Virus record (IMG/VR): IMGVR_UViG_3300042567_000910
Location: 1 to 28,063 of that record
Source: a virus
Strand: one strand, 5' to 3'
DNA: 28,063 bases
The notes under the pieces are model-generated. The model saw nothing but the letters and a program-made list of their open reading frames with translations. It had not been told where the DNA came from and did no database searches. Position numbers and translations under genes: made by a program. Positions 18,585-26,757 of this stretch are shown one piece after another; within the stretch, counting starts at the first letter, position 1; the number at the start of each line of letters is the position of its first letter.

Positions 18585-18900
18585 GTTGTCTGCTCCTGTC
18601 GTGGTTGGTGAGGTGTTTATTACGCCTGAACAATTTAAAACCATCGTACGCGCCAACGACCAAAACGATCGCAACTGCGCCAAGTGCGAAAATAATTTAT
18701 CGGGCCGGTTTTCCCTCGGTGGCCGGTGCTGCTGCCTGCGCGGTGGCCGGTCCTGTGCCAAGCTCGCGGCCGGTATTCTCGGGCGAAGCCCAGCGGCTTG
18801 TGTGCTGCTACTCCACTAGGTGAGACAACAAACCCTCAAGGGAAGCGCTCTCCCTCTCCCTTTCCTGTTTTGACTCCAAACCCTATAAACTCCGGTCCTG
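18585..18900. other. Gene-free divergent region between the small-gene island and terS
   Basis: No supported gene. The minus strand carries a stretch reading IIFALGAVAIVLVVGAYDGF-like residues near 18614-18690, but no start codon other than ATT or TTG and no ribosome site, so it is not called. A pyrimidine-rich tract (18847-18870) and the terS promoter lie at the right end. The promoter of the island was not identified. Confidence 0.4.
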
Positions 18901-18929
18901 TTGCAGTCCTGATTCTGTTCCCCTACAAT
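18901..18929 (+). promoter_or_regulatory. Late promoter of terS, predicted leaderless
   Basis: TTGCAG (18901-18906), 17 bases, TACAAT (18924-18929). The usual start six to seven bases after the -10 falls on base 18936, the A of the terS ATG. No Shine-Dalgarno sequence precedes the ATG, in agreement with a leaderless message. Confidence 0.65.
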
Positions 18930-18935
18930 CCGACC

Positions 18936-19646
18936 ATGATCAAGCAAACCAAACCCACCAAATTAACCCGCGCTCAGATACGCGAGGGTCTAGATCAAAT
19001 ACCGATCGACCATATATTGGGCAAGCGGTCACAATCTGAACTCACCAGTAAACAAAAGCGATTTGCTCACGAAGTCGCGAAGGGCTCCACCAAAGCCGAC
19101 GCCTACCGGACAGCGTATAACAAGAACCCAGCGCCCAGCACAATAGTCACAGCGCCCTATAAGGTCGCCGCCGATGCTAGAGTACAGCGCGAGATAATGG
19201 CCTATGAGGCAGCAATTGAGGCAGAGAAACATCGAACCCCTGCCGCTCTCAGGGCTCTGGTAATCCATTCGCTGGTCCAAGTGGTACTCGACCCTGATGC
19301 CGGCCCAGCTCAGAAGGTCCAAGCGGCCAAGGTGCTCGGGACCGTCACGGAGGTTGCTGCATTCACGGAGCGCAAAGAAGTGCGCACCATCTCAAGCAGT
19401 GAGGATGCGAAGGCTAAAGTAATGGGAGAGCTGCGGCGCTTGATGACGGCCGGCGCAGTCGACGCAAACGTGATCGACGCCGACGCCGACAGCCTGCTCT
19501 CAGAATTGGCAGCCGACGAACCCCACCCCACCCCCACCCCCCAAACCAGTCAGCCGGAGTCCCATGACTCTCTACATACTATTCCACTCAATCAAAACCT
19601 AGATATTTTCGATACCCCCCCACCTTCCAACCAAGAAGAAACCTAA
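18936..19646 (+). CDS. Terminase small subunit
   Basis: 236 residues from the ATG at 18936; the longer frame from 18726 has no ribosome site. LTSKQKRFAHEVAKGSTKADAYRTAY (36-61) is the helix-turn-helix opening of the Terminase_2 type small subunits. A helical middle (ALRALVIHSLVQVVLDP, then KVQAAKVLGTVTEVAAF, about 104-143) should form the oligomerisation part. A long Pro/Ser/Thr-rich tail (about 190-236) is unusual. The protein recognises the packaging site on phage DNA and passes it to TerL. Its identity is supported by TerL 400 bases downstream. Confidence 0.85.
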   Translation: MIKQTKPTKLTRAQIREGLDQIPIDHILGKRSQSELTSKQKRFAHEVAKGSTKADAYRTAYNKNPAPSTIVTAPYKVAADARVQREIMAYEAAIEAEKHRTPAALRALVIHSLVQVVLDPDAGPAQKVQAAKVLGTVTEVAAFTERKEVRTISSSEDAKAKVMGELRRLMTAGAVDANVIDADADSLLSELAADEPHPTPTPQTSQPESHDSLHTIPLNQNLDIFDTPPPSNQEET

Positions 19647-19705
19647 AAAAATTTATACAAAAAAATATATGAAGAACGCATCTCTTATATTAAAAAAACC
19701 AAAGC

Positions 19706-19745
19706 AACCCAAGAGTTTGGGTTCGTTTGGCAAAGTTGCTATAAA
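19706..19745 (+). promoter_or_regulatory. Copy 3 of the 18-bp palindrome within a promoter
   Basis: AACCCAA-GAGT-TTGGGTT (19706-19723). TTGGGT (19717-19722) can serve as a -35, followed after 17 bases by TATAAA (19740-19745). Binding at the palindrome would block this promoter. On the minus strand the same unit is followed by a T-rich tract, so it could instead terminate antisense transcripts. The next gene encodes a LexA-type DNA-binding protein, a natural candidate ligand. Confidence 0.5.
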
Positions 19746-19803
19746 TTTAAGCATGCGGGCGTCCAAAATGGACTTTACAGAGCAAGAATGCATGGAGATG
19801 GAA

Positions 19804-20028
19804 ATGAGCCCAGTACAGAAGGAAGTGTTTTTAATCGTTGACGAATGGTGGAAGATGTACGGGTATTCCCCTACTATTAGAGATATTGCGTACCAGAGGG
19901 GCAAATCAGGTCTAGGGAACACGATGGACATTGTGAACAAGTTGGTTCGCCTTGGGGTGCTTAAAAAGATCAATGGCGGTGGCAGGTCGATCCGGCCGGT
20001 GTACATTAACTTCAAGGCTTTGGAATGA
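19804..20028 (+). CDS. LexA-type winged-helix DNA-binding protein
   Basis: 74 residues from the ATG at 19804, which has GGAG six bases upstream; in-frame ATGs at 19753, 19768, 19792 and 19798 are alternatives. SPVQKEVFLIVDEWWKMYGYSPTIRDIAYQRG, then NTMDIVNKLVRLGVLKKINGGGRSIRPV, follows the LexA N-terminal domain closely (GYSPTIRDIA corresponds to GyPPTlrEIa). The autocleavage/peptidase domain is missing, so this is a stand-alone binding domain. It overlaps the TerL ATG by 4 bases. Placement between TerS and TerL is uncommon; control of the late region is likely. Confidence 0.8.
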   Translation: MSPVQKEVFLIVDEWWKMYGYSPTIRDIAYQRGKSGLGNTMDIVNKLVRLGVLKKINGGGRSIRPVYINFKALE

Positions 20029-21527
20029 CCGACCTTGAAAAGATAGAGCAGTTGATGGCTGGATTGCAGCCTAATGAGCAGGAGACATTGCTAGCTCAGG
20101 TGGAGGAATATAGGGCGGCGCTGGAAAGGGAGACGGCGCAGGGCAACTTTATGGCCTACGTAAAAATGATGTGGCCGGGTTTTGTCCATGGCAGACACCA
20201 TGCAGTGATGGCAAAAAAATTCGAGGCTATCGCCAATGGAACCTTAAAGAGGCTGATCATTAACATGCCGCCTCGGCATACAAAGTCGGAGTTTGCTTCC
20301 TATTTGTTGCCTAGCTGGTTCCTAGGTAGATACCCTAACAAGAAGATTATTCAGTCTTCCAATACTGGGGACTTGGCTGTCAACTTTGGCCGCAAGGTTA
20401 GGAACTTGGTGGATTCAGAAATGTACGCCAAGGTGTTTCCCGGGGTGGCATTGAGACAAGATAGTAAGGCGGCCGGCCGGTGGGCTACTAACCAGAACGG
20501 GGAATACTTTGCCATTGGTGTGGGTGGTACGGTTACTGGTAAGGGTGCGGACCTACTGATTATTGATGACCCGCATTCTGAGCAAGAGGCTGCTATGGCG
20601 GCTGGCGATCCTAGCGTCTTTGACAAAACCTATGAATGGTATACGTCCGGACCCCGGCAACGTTTACAACCGGGCGGGGCCATTGTGATCGTTATGACCC
20701 GATGGGGTGATAGGGATTTGACCGGTCGGGTAATTAAAGACGCCACCATGAGGGACCAAGCCGAGGAGTGGGAGGTCATCGAGTTCCCCGCCATCATGCC
20801 TAGTGGTAATCCCTTATGGCCTGAATTCTGGTCCTTCAAGGAATTGAGCGCGCTACGCGAGGAACTACCACCATCAAAATGGAACGCCCAGTACCAACAG
20901 GCTCCGACGGGTGAAGAGGGTGCGATGGTCAAAAGGGAGTGGTGGAAGATTTGGGACAAAGAAAATCCGCCGCCTTGTGAATTTATCATCCAGTCTTGGG
21001 ACACGGCATTTACAAAAAACGAACGCTCCGACTATTCGGCCTGCACTACTTGGGGCGTCTTCTATATGGACGGCGACGTCAATAATGTGAACGTCATCCT
21101 CCTTGATGCATTCCAGAAACGGATGGAGTTCCCGGAATTAAAAGAACGCGCCCTAGCCGCGTACCAAGAATGGGAGCCGGACGCTTGTATTATTGAGGCT
21201 AAAGCGGCGGGGGCCCCTTTAATATTTGAACTGCGTAAAATAGGCGTAATGGTTTCAGAATACACCCCTAGCCGTGGCAACGATAAATTCGTTCGTTTAA
21301 ATTCTGTCACAGACATGTTCCGGTCTGGTAAAGTGTGGGCACCAGAAACCCGGTGGGCCAGCGAAGTAGTTGAACAGATGGCGTCCTTCCCGATGGGCGA
21401 CCATGACGACCTTGTGGACTCAAGCACTCAAGCCTTGATAAGGTTTCGACAAGGCGGCTTCCTAAGATTAGAATCCGACGAACGGGAAGAGTTAAAAAGT
21501 TTTCGGCGTAAACACAGTTACTATTAA
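20025..21527 (+). CDS. terL: Terminase large subunit
   Basis: 500 residues. The ATPase domain has a Walker A-like PPRHTKSE (82-89) and Walker B LLIIDDP (177-183). The RNase H-like nuclease domain has SWDTAF (325-330, D326), ACIIEAKAAG (387-396, E391) and GDHDDLVDS (458-466, D461/D462). This is the complete TerL layout of the Terminase_6 type. It powers DNA packaging into the prohead and cuts concatemers. The start is coupled to the LexA-type gene by ATGA; the portal gene follows after 21 bases. Confidence 0.95.
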   Translation: MTDLEKIEQLMAGLQPNEQETLLAQVEEYRAALERETAQGNFMAYVKMMWPGFVHGRHHAVMAKKFEAIANGTLKRLIINMPPRHTKSEFASYLLPSWFLGRYPNKKIIQSSNTGDLAVNFGRKVRNLVDSEMYAKVFPGVALRQDSKAAGRWATNQNGEYFAIGVGGTVTGKGADLLIIDDPHSEQEAAMAAGDPSVFDKTYEWYTSGPRQRLQPGGAIVIVMTRWGDRDLTGRVIKDATMRDQAEEWEVIEFPAIMPSGNPLWPEFWSFKELSALREELPPSKWNAQYQQAPTGEEGAMVKREWWKIWDKENPPPCEFIIQSWDTAFTKNERSDYSACTTWGVFYMDGDVNNVNVILLDAFQKRMEFPELKERALAAYQEWEPDACIIEAKAAGAPLIFELRKIGVMVSEYTPSRGNDKFVRLNSVTDMFRSGKVWAPETRWASEVVEQMASFPMGDHDDLVDSSTQALIRFRQGGFLRLESDEREELKSFRRKHSYY

Positions 21528-21548
21528 GATAACCAGCGAAAGAATACT

Positions 21549-24041
21549 ATGGCAACCAACAGCATGAGCCCATCCTTATATCAAGCCCCTATGGGAATTG
21601 ATGCAGGACTCGGAGAACCGGATTTGGAAATTGAAATTGAAAACCCTGAAGGGGTAACAATTACTGCAGGCGGAATGGAAATTGAAATTTTGCCGCAGAC
21701 CGAAGAAGAGTTTGATGTAAACCTTGCCGAAGAAATGGATGACGGCGAACTGCAAAAGTTAGCCAGCGAGTTAATTGATTTAGTGGACACCGACATCCAG
21801 TCTCGCAAAGATTGGGTAGAGATGTATGTAAAAGGACTTGACGTCCTAGGCATGAACTACGAAGAGCGCACAGAGCCATGGCTAGGTGCCTGTGGCGTGT
21901 ACTCCACAATTCTTACAGAAGCGGCCATCCGTTTCCAATCAGAGACTATTACCGAAAGCTTCCCGGCGCAGGGCCCCGTCAAGACCCGCATTATTGGCGA
22001 AGAAAATCCAGAAACCACCGAAGCTGCAGAACGTGTCCGCGATGACATGAACTACCAATTGACCGAAGTGATGTTGGAGTATCGCCCTGAGCATGAGCGC
22101 ATGTTGTATAGCTTAGGCTTGGCTGGCTCTGCATTTAAGAAGGTCTACTACGATCCAGCACTTGGCCGTCAAGTGTCAATGTACATCCCTGCAGAAGACA
22201 TCATCATTCCTTACGGCGCGTCTAGCACCCAGACGGCAGAGCGTGTTACTCATGTAATGCGTAAAACCAAAAACGACATCCGTAAATTACAGGTGGCCGG
22301 TTTCTACCGCGACATCGAGTTGTCTGATCCTGAGCCAATTCATACAGACGTTGAAAAGAAAAAAGCCGAAGGCCAAGGCTACACACTAACTGACGACGAG
22401 CGTTATCAGATTCTTGAAATCCACGTCGATTACAGCCTACCCGGCTACGAGGACGAAGACGACATTGCTCTTCCTTACATCATTACCATTGATCGCGGTA
22501 CTTCAGAAGTATTGGCTATCCGCCGTAACTGGAACAAAGACGACGATCTTTCACAGAAGCGCCAGCACTTTGTGCAGTACACATATGTACCCGGCTTTGG
22601 AGCCTACGGCCTTGGCCTAATCCATTTGATCGGCGGCTATGCGCGCGCTGGCACATCTTTGATTCGCCAGTTGGTTGACGCAGGTACTTTGTCTAACTTA
22701 CCCGGCGGTATGAAGACTAAAGGCATGCGCGTCAAGGGAGACGACACACCCATCGCCCCGGGCGAGTTCCGAGATGTGGACGTTGCCTCCGGCACGATTC
22801 GCGACAACATCATGGCGCTGCCATACAAGGAGCCAAGCCAAGTTCTGTTGGCGTTGCTGAACCAAATCACTGAAGAAGGTCGTCGCTTAGGTTCGATCTC
22901 CGACATGAACATCAGCGACATGGGCGCGAACGCTCCGGTGGGCACAACCCTTGCGCTGCTTGAGCGACAGTTGAAAACCATGTCTGCAGTACAGGCGCGC
23001 GTTCACTATTCGATGAAGCAGGAGTTCAAGCTCCTCAAAGAAATCATCCGTGACTACACCCCTGAAGAGTACAACTACACTCCTGAAGGCGGCGATCGCA
23101 AAGCAAAGCAATCGGACTACGACCTTGTAGAAATTATTCCGGTGTCGGACCCCAACAGTTCGACCATGGCCCAGCGGATCATGCAATACCAAGCGGTCAT
23201 TCAGTTGGCCCAGAGCGCACCGCAGATTTATAACCTTCCACATCTGCACCGCCAGATGATTGAGGTACTTGGCGTTAAGAATGCCGATAAATTGGTTCCT
23301 ATCGATAGCGATCAAAAGCCCCGCGATCCTATTTCAGAGAATATGGCCTTCCTTAATGGTAAGCCAAATAAAGCATTTATCTATCAAGACCACGAAGCAC
23401 ACATTGCGGTACACAGTACGTTCCTGCAAGACCCAATGATTGCAGCAGCGATTGGACAAAGCCCCATGGCAGCCCAAATGCAGGCTGCTATTCAGGCTCA
23501 CATTGCAGAGCACCTTGGTTTTGCTTACCGCGTGAAAATTCAAGAACGCCTTGGCGCTCCTTTGCCTACACCAGACGTCGAACTTTCACCAGAATTGGAA
23601 GTTCAGTTGTCCCGCGTGGTTGCACAGGCCGCACAGCAGTTGTTGATCATCAATAAAGGCCAAGCAGCGCAGCAGCAAGCCGCTCAGCAAGCCCAAGACC
23701 CAATCCTCCAGCTTCAAATGCAGGAAGTTCAGATCAAAAAGCAGGACGCTGACACTAAAGCTCGCAAGGTGGACGCAGATATTGCCAATAATCGTGAAAA
23801 ATTGGCCCTTGACGCGGACAAAGGTGGGATTGACCCCCTACAACTCATGCAAGAGGCCCAACAAGCTGAGCAACAGCACCAGCAGCAGCTACAAATCAAC
23901 GCCCAGCAGGCTCAACAGGCTGCCCAAGCCGCTCAACAGCAGATGGCAATCAAGCAACAACAGGCCCAGCAAGGCATGGCAAATAAAGCCGCACTTTTAA
24001 ATCAAAAATTAGCCGGACAACCACCAAAACAAGGGGTTTAA
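21549..24041 (+). CDS. Portal protein (podovirus type)
   Basis: 830 residues, ATG at 21549 with GAAAG upstream. An acidic N-terminus precedes the portal core: RKDWVEMYVKGLDVLGMNYE, WLGACGVYSTILTEAAIRFQ, AFKKVYYDPALGRQVSMYIPAED, VQYTYVPGFGAYGLGLIHL, NLPGGMKTKGMR and NAPVGTTLALLERQLKTMSA. The last 140 residues or so (about 690-830) are a Gln/Ala-rich coiled coil with many QQ and AQQ repeats, like the barrel of P22-type portals. It forms the dodecameric ring through which DNA passes. The position after terL confirms the call. The next gene starts one base after its stop. Confidence 0.92.
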   Translation: MATNSMSPSLYQAPMGIDAGLGEPDLEIEIENPEGVTITAGGMEIEILPQTEEEFDVNLAEEMDDGELQKLASELIDLVDTDIQSRKDWVEMYVKGLDVLGMNYEERTEPWLGACGVYSTILTEAAIRFQSETITESFPAQGPVKTRIIGEENPETTEAAERVRDDMNYQLTEVMLEYRPEHERMLYSLGLAGSAFKKVYYDPALGRQVSMYIPAEDIIIPYGASSTQTAERVTHVMRKTKNDIRKLQVAGFYRDIELSDPEPIHTDVEKKKAEGQGYTLTDDERYQILEIHVDYSLPGYEDEDDIALPYIITIDRGTSEVLAIRRNWNKDDDLSQKRQHFVQYTYVPGFGAYGLGLIHLIGGYARAGTSLIRQLVDAGTLSNLPGGMKTKGMRVKGDDTPIAPGEFRDVDVASGTIRDNIMALPYKEPSQVLLALLNQITEEGRRLGSISDMNISDMGANAPVGTTLALLERQLKTMSAVQARVHYSMKQEFKLLKEIIRDYTPEEYNYTPEGGDRKAKQSDYDLVEIIPVSDPNSSTMAQRIMQYQAVIQLAQSAPQIYNLPHLHRQMIEVLGVKNADKLVPIDSDQKPRDPISENMAFLNGKPNKAFIYQDHEAHIAVHSTFLQDPMIAAAIGQSPMAAQMQAAIQAHIAEHLGFAYRVKIQERLGAPLPTPDVELSPELEVQLSRVVAQAAQQLLIINKGQAAQQQAAQQAQDPILQLQMQEVQIKKQDADTKARKVDADIANNREKLALDADKGGIDPLQLMQEAQQAEQQHQQQLQINAQQAQQAAQAAQQQMAIKQQQAQQGMANKAALLNQKLAGQPPKQGV

Positions 24042-24242
24042 ATGGAACAAAACGTAATGGACCTGCTTACAAAGCAGCTTAACGAGGATCGAGAGATGTT
24101 AATTTCCGCTATTGCGGGTGGGAAAGTAACAGATTTTGCGGAGTACAAAGAGTTATGTGGGCAAATCCGGGGAATTTCCCGAGCACAAATCCGTGTAACT
24201 GAAATGGTGTCGCGCCTGAGAGCCGGGGAGCAGGACGACTGA
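24042..24242 (+). CDS. Small helical protein between portal and GroES genes
   Basis: 66 residues, ATG directly after the portal stop. MEQNVMDLLTKQLNEDREMLISAIAGGKVTDFAEYKELCGQIRG is helical, and the end (RVTEMVSRLRAGEQDD) is charged. Small proteins of this size with 'L---L-G-A-D--EYK---G-I-GL' patterns often follow phage portal genes; the function is unknown. GGGG lies at an acceptable distance upstream inside the portal end. Probably a minor head-assembly protein. Confidence 0.7.
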   Translation: MEQNVMDLLTKQLNEDREMLISAIAGGKVTDFAEYKELCGQIRGISRAQIRVTEMVSRLRAGEQDD

Positions 24243-24248
24243 GTTTGG

Positions 24249-24292
24249 ATGGGTTTATCTGGGGTTACCCGCCGAAATACGCTAAACCCCAT
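24249..24292 (+). other. Hairpin between two head genes
   Basis: ATGGGTTTA (24249-24257) pairs with TAAACCCCAT (24283-24292) leaving one bulged C. It lies in the 71-base gap before the GroES-like gene and has no T-run. It may change translation or decay of one part of the head transcript. Confidence 0.4.
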
Positions 24293-24313
24293 GCGTGAAA
24301 GTAAGGAAATCGA

Positions 24314-24715
24314 ATGTCAGAATTTAATGTTAACGCCGTAGATTTGTCTGGGGTACTAAATGCCACAGATGAAGAAAAGGCCCGACAGATTCCAGACCCG
24401 GTTACATACCATTTACTGTGTATGTTGCCTAAGGCCGAGGAAGAAATCGGAGAAAGTGGGCTGATTAAAACCAGCCAAATGATGCATCACGAGGAGCTTC
24501 TATCCCCCGTGTTGTTTGTAGCCAAAATGGGCCCTGACGCCTTTACTGACGAAAAACGTTTCCCAAGCGGCCCAAGCTGCAAGGTAGGCGACTTTATTTT
24601 GGTTCGCCCTAATAGCGGTACACGGATGAAAATCCACAATACCGAATGGCGGCTTATCAATGATGATTCGGTTGAAGCAGTAATCCAAGACCCACGAGGA
24701 GTACAACGGCCATGA
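24314..24715 (+). CDS. GroES-like co-chaperonin
   Basis: 133 residues, ATG at 24314 after AAGGA. The chaperonin-10 pattern is visible: PVTYHLLCMLPKAEEEIGESGLIKTS (29-54) includes the hydrophobic GLI of the mobile loop that docks on GroEL, KVGDFILV (90-97) matches the KVGDIVIF strand, and EWRLINDDSVEAVI (111-124) matches the closing 'ilre-DIlavi'. It is longer than GroES at both ends. Phage co-chaperonins such as T4 gp31 redirect the host GroEL to fold the capsid protein. Location between portal and scaffold genes, overlapping the latter by ATGA, suits a head-assembly role. Confidence 0.85.
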   Translation: MSEFNVNAVDLSGVLNATDEEKARQIPDPVTYHLLCMLPKAEEEIGESGLIKTSQMMHHEELLSPVLFVAKMGPDAFTDEKRFPSGPSCKVGDFILVRPNSGTRMKIHNTEWRLINDDSVEAVIQDPRGVQRP

Positions 24716-25677
24716 GCATCGAAAAAACTGAGTTTGAGTTTCCAGACGAAGAAGGTACCAAAAACGCTCGTGCCGGTGGCCGTGTAGTTGAACCTGAATC
24801 CGATAAAGAATCCGATACAGAGATTGAAATTGTTGACGACACCCCTGAAAAGGATCGCCATCGCACCCCTTTAGGTGAAGCGCCTAAGCCGGTAACTGAT
24901 GATGAGCTCGCTAAATACAGCGATCAAAAGCTGAAGGACCGCCTTGCGCACATGAATAAGGGCTACCACGAAGAGCGACGAGCCAAGGAAGTAGCTTTAC
25001 GGGAACGTGAAGAAGCTGTCCGGGTTGCGCAATCTGTCGTAGAAGAGAACAAACGCCTGCAAGGGTCGCTTGCCTCCAACCAAACGGCACTGATTGACCA
25101 AGCCAAGATGGTAGTAGCATCGGAAATCGAAGATGCTAAACGGGCCTATAAGGACGCCTATGAGGCGGGGGACTCTGAAGCACTTACAAAGGCGCAGGAA
25201 AAATTAACCACCGCATCAATCCGTGCGGATAAGGTACATAATTTTAAACCTACCCCTTTACAAACTAAAGAATATCCTGTACAAACGCAACAACAGGCTC
25301 CTCAAGCGCCTGAAGTTGATTCCAAAACACGCGACTGGTTAGACAAAAATTCGTGGTTTGGTACCAACCGAAAGATGGCAGCTTACGCTCTCATTTTGCA
25401 CGAGGACCTAAAGGATTCTGGTGTGCCTGTGGCTAGTGATGAATATTACGAAGCTATCGACGCCGATATGAGAAAACGGTTCCCTGAGTCATTTGCAGAC
25501 GAACCCGCTGATGCTAAAACTTCTCAGCGAACAAAATCAAATGTAGTTGCACCGGCATCACGTAGTACAGCGCCTCGAAAGATCGTACTTACACAAACGC
25601 AGGTAAACATCGCCAAGCGGCTCGGCGTTCCTTTGGAACTCTATGCTCGTAAGGTTGCGGAAGAAATGAGGAAATAA
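24712..25677 (+). CDS. Scaffolding-like protein
   Basis: 321 residues. The N-terminal 55 residues are strongly acidic and disordered (DKESDTEIEIVDDTPEKD). LKDRLAHMNKGYHEERRAKEVALREREEAVR is a long charged coiled coil, and the C-terminal third (SKTRDWLDKNSWFG, then DADMRKRFPESF) has the form seen in scaffolding proteins of podoviruses, ending in a basic helix. It should guide assembly of the capsid shell and leave before packaging. Position between portal and major capsid genes supports the role. The exact family was not recognised. Confidence 0.75.
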   Translation: MSIEKTEFEFPDEEGTKNARAGGRVVEPESDKESDTEIEIVDDTPEKDRHRTPLGEAPKPVTDDELAKYSDQKLKDRLAHMNKGYHEERRAKEVALREREEAVRVAQSVVEENKRLQGSLASNQTALIDQAKMVVASEIEDAKRAYKDAYEAGDSEALTKAQEKLTTASIRADKVHNFKPTPLQTKEYPVQTQQQAPQAPEVDSKTRDWLDKNSWFGTNRKMAAYALILHEDLKDSGVPVASDEYYEAIDADMRKRFPESFADEPADAKTSQRTKSNVVAPASRSTAPRKIVLTQTQVNIAKRLGVPLELYARKVAEEMRK

Positions 25678-25680
25678 ATT

Positions 25681-26133
25681 ATGACTGAACAAATTCGTAA
25701 GAGCCGTGAACTCGATACCCGCGCAACCACAACTCGCCCAGCGAAGTGGCTGCCACCCCAGCTTCTGCCCGATCCCACGCCGGAACCGGGTTATGCGTTT
25801 CGCTGGATTCGTACCGCGACTCTTGGCAAAGATGATCCGACAAATTTATCTTCAAAGCTACGTGAAGGCTGGGAGCCCGTAAAGGCATCTGACCATCCTG
25901 AGATTAGATTGTTTGGTACAGCCAATGGCCAGTTTCCAGACAGTGTTGTCGTAGGTGGATTGATGTTATGCAAAACACCCGTGGAGTTTACGGAACAACG
26001 TGACGAGTACTACCGCCAACAAGCGGAAACTCAAATGAATTCTGTAGATAACACGTACATGCGCGAGAGTGACCCACGTATGCCGCTTTTCAAAGAGCGT
26101 AGTACCAAAGTTACTTTCGGTAAAGGTATTTAA
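25681..26133 (+). CDS. Conserved head-region protein of unknown function
   Basis: 150 residues, ATG at 25681 with GAGGAAA upstream inside the scaffold end. KWLPPQLLPDPTPEPGYAFRWIRTATLGKDD is a Pro/Trp-rich opening. WEPVKASDHPEI, then VVVGGLMLCKTPVEFTEQRDEYYRQQAE, is a recurring phage pattern in which a small protein lies between scaffold and major capsid genes. It probably helps head assembly. No enzymatic motif was found. Confidence 0.7.
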   Translation: MTEQIRKSRELDTRATTTRPAKWLPPQLLPDPTPEPGYAFRWIRTATLGKDDPTNLSSKLREGWEPVKASDHPEIRLFGTANGQFPDSVVVGGLMLCKTPVEFTEQRDEYYRQQAETQMNSVDNTYMRESDPRMPLFKERSTKVTFGKGI

Positions 26134-26150
26134 TTTTTTGGAGTTTAACT

Positions 26151-26747
26151 ATGGCTTATCCTACAGTAAGCGCTCCGTACGGCCTAGAGCCCATCAATCG
26201 TATTGATGGCATGCCTTACGCGGGTGCTTTACGTCAGATTCCTGTTGCTGCTGGTTTTGGTACTGCTATTTTTAATGGCGATACCGTACAAATCAATAGC
26301 GATGGTTACCTGATTCTTTCTACCACTACTAACTCTGGCGCTATTGTCGGTGTATGTGTTGGCGGTCAATATGTGAACTCAAGCGGCCAAACCGTTCAAG
26401 CTCAGTATTTGCCTGCTTCCATCTCTACATCTACAAACCTCGCCTATGCGTACGTTATTGATGATCCAATGGCTCTGTTCAAGGTCGCAGTTGTGTCTTC
26501 TGGCACTACTATGAGCTCAGCAGGTCGTACGGTTGTTGGAACCAACTTGGCTTTGGTATTGAACGCTGGAAGCACCACTACTGGTAATTCCGCTTTCGCT
26601 GTTACCTTGACCGGTGCTGGTACTACCGCAACCATTCCAGTTCGTGTAATCGACGTTGTGCCGGAAACTGCTACAGCCGCTGATACTTACACCGAATTAT
26701 TGGTGAAGATTAACACTCACCAATACAACAACACCACTGGTGTTTAA
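26151..26747 (+). CDS. Head decoration-like structural protein
   Basis: 198 residues, ATG at 26151 with GGAG upstream. MAYPTVSAPYGLEPINRIDGMPYAGALRQIPV, then GDTVQINSDGYL and GVCVGGQYVNSSGQTVQAQY, is a beta-rich, Gly/Thr/Ser-rich structural protein. I recall this type directly upstream of the major capsid gene in podovirus-type phages, where it is taken to be a capsid decoration or stabilising protein. The sequence has no signal peptide. The capsid gene follows after 10 bases. Confidence 0.75.
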   Translation: MAYPTVSAPYGLEPINRIDGMPYAGALRQIPVAAGFGTAIFNGDTVQINSDGYLILSTTTNSGAIVGVCVGGQYVNSSGQTVQAQYLPASISTSTNLAYAYVIDDPMALFKVAVVSSGTTMSSAGRTVVGTNLALVLNAGSTTTGNSAFAVTLTGAGTTATIPVRVIDVVPETATAADTYTELLVKINTHQYNNTTGV

Positions 26748-26757
26748 GGAGTAAAAA

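Noticed and set aside
18600-18700. Membrane-helix-like reading on the minus strand upstream of the small-gene island
   Set aside because: A stop precedes it directly and only ATT or TTG starts without a ribosome site are available. It would also run into the first island gene in another frame.
22380-22420. Second hammerhead-like core word (CTGACGACGAG) in the portal gene
   Set aside because: No GAAA box or pairing stems follow, and the bases are explained by coding sequence.
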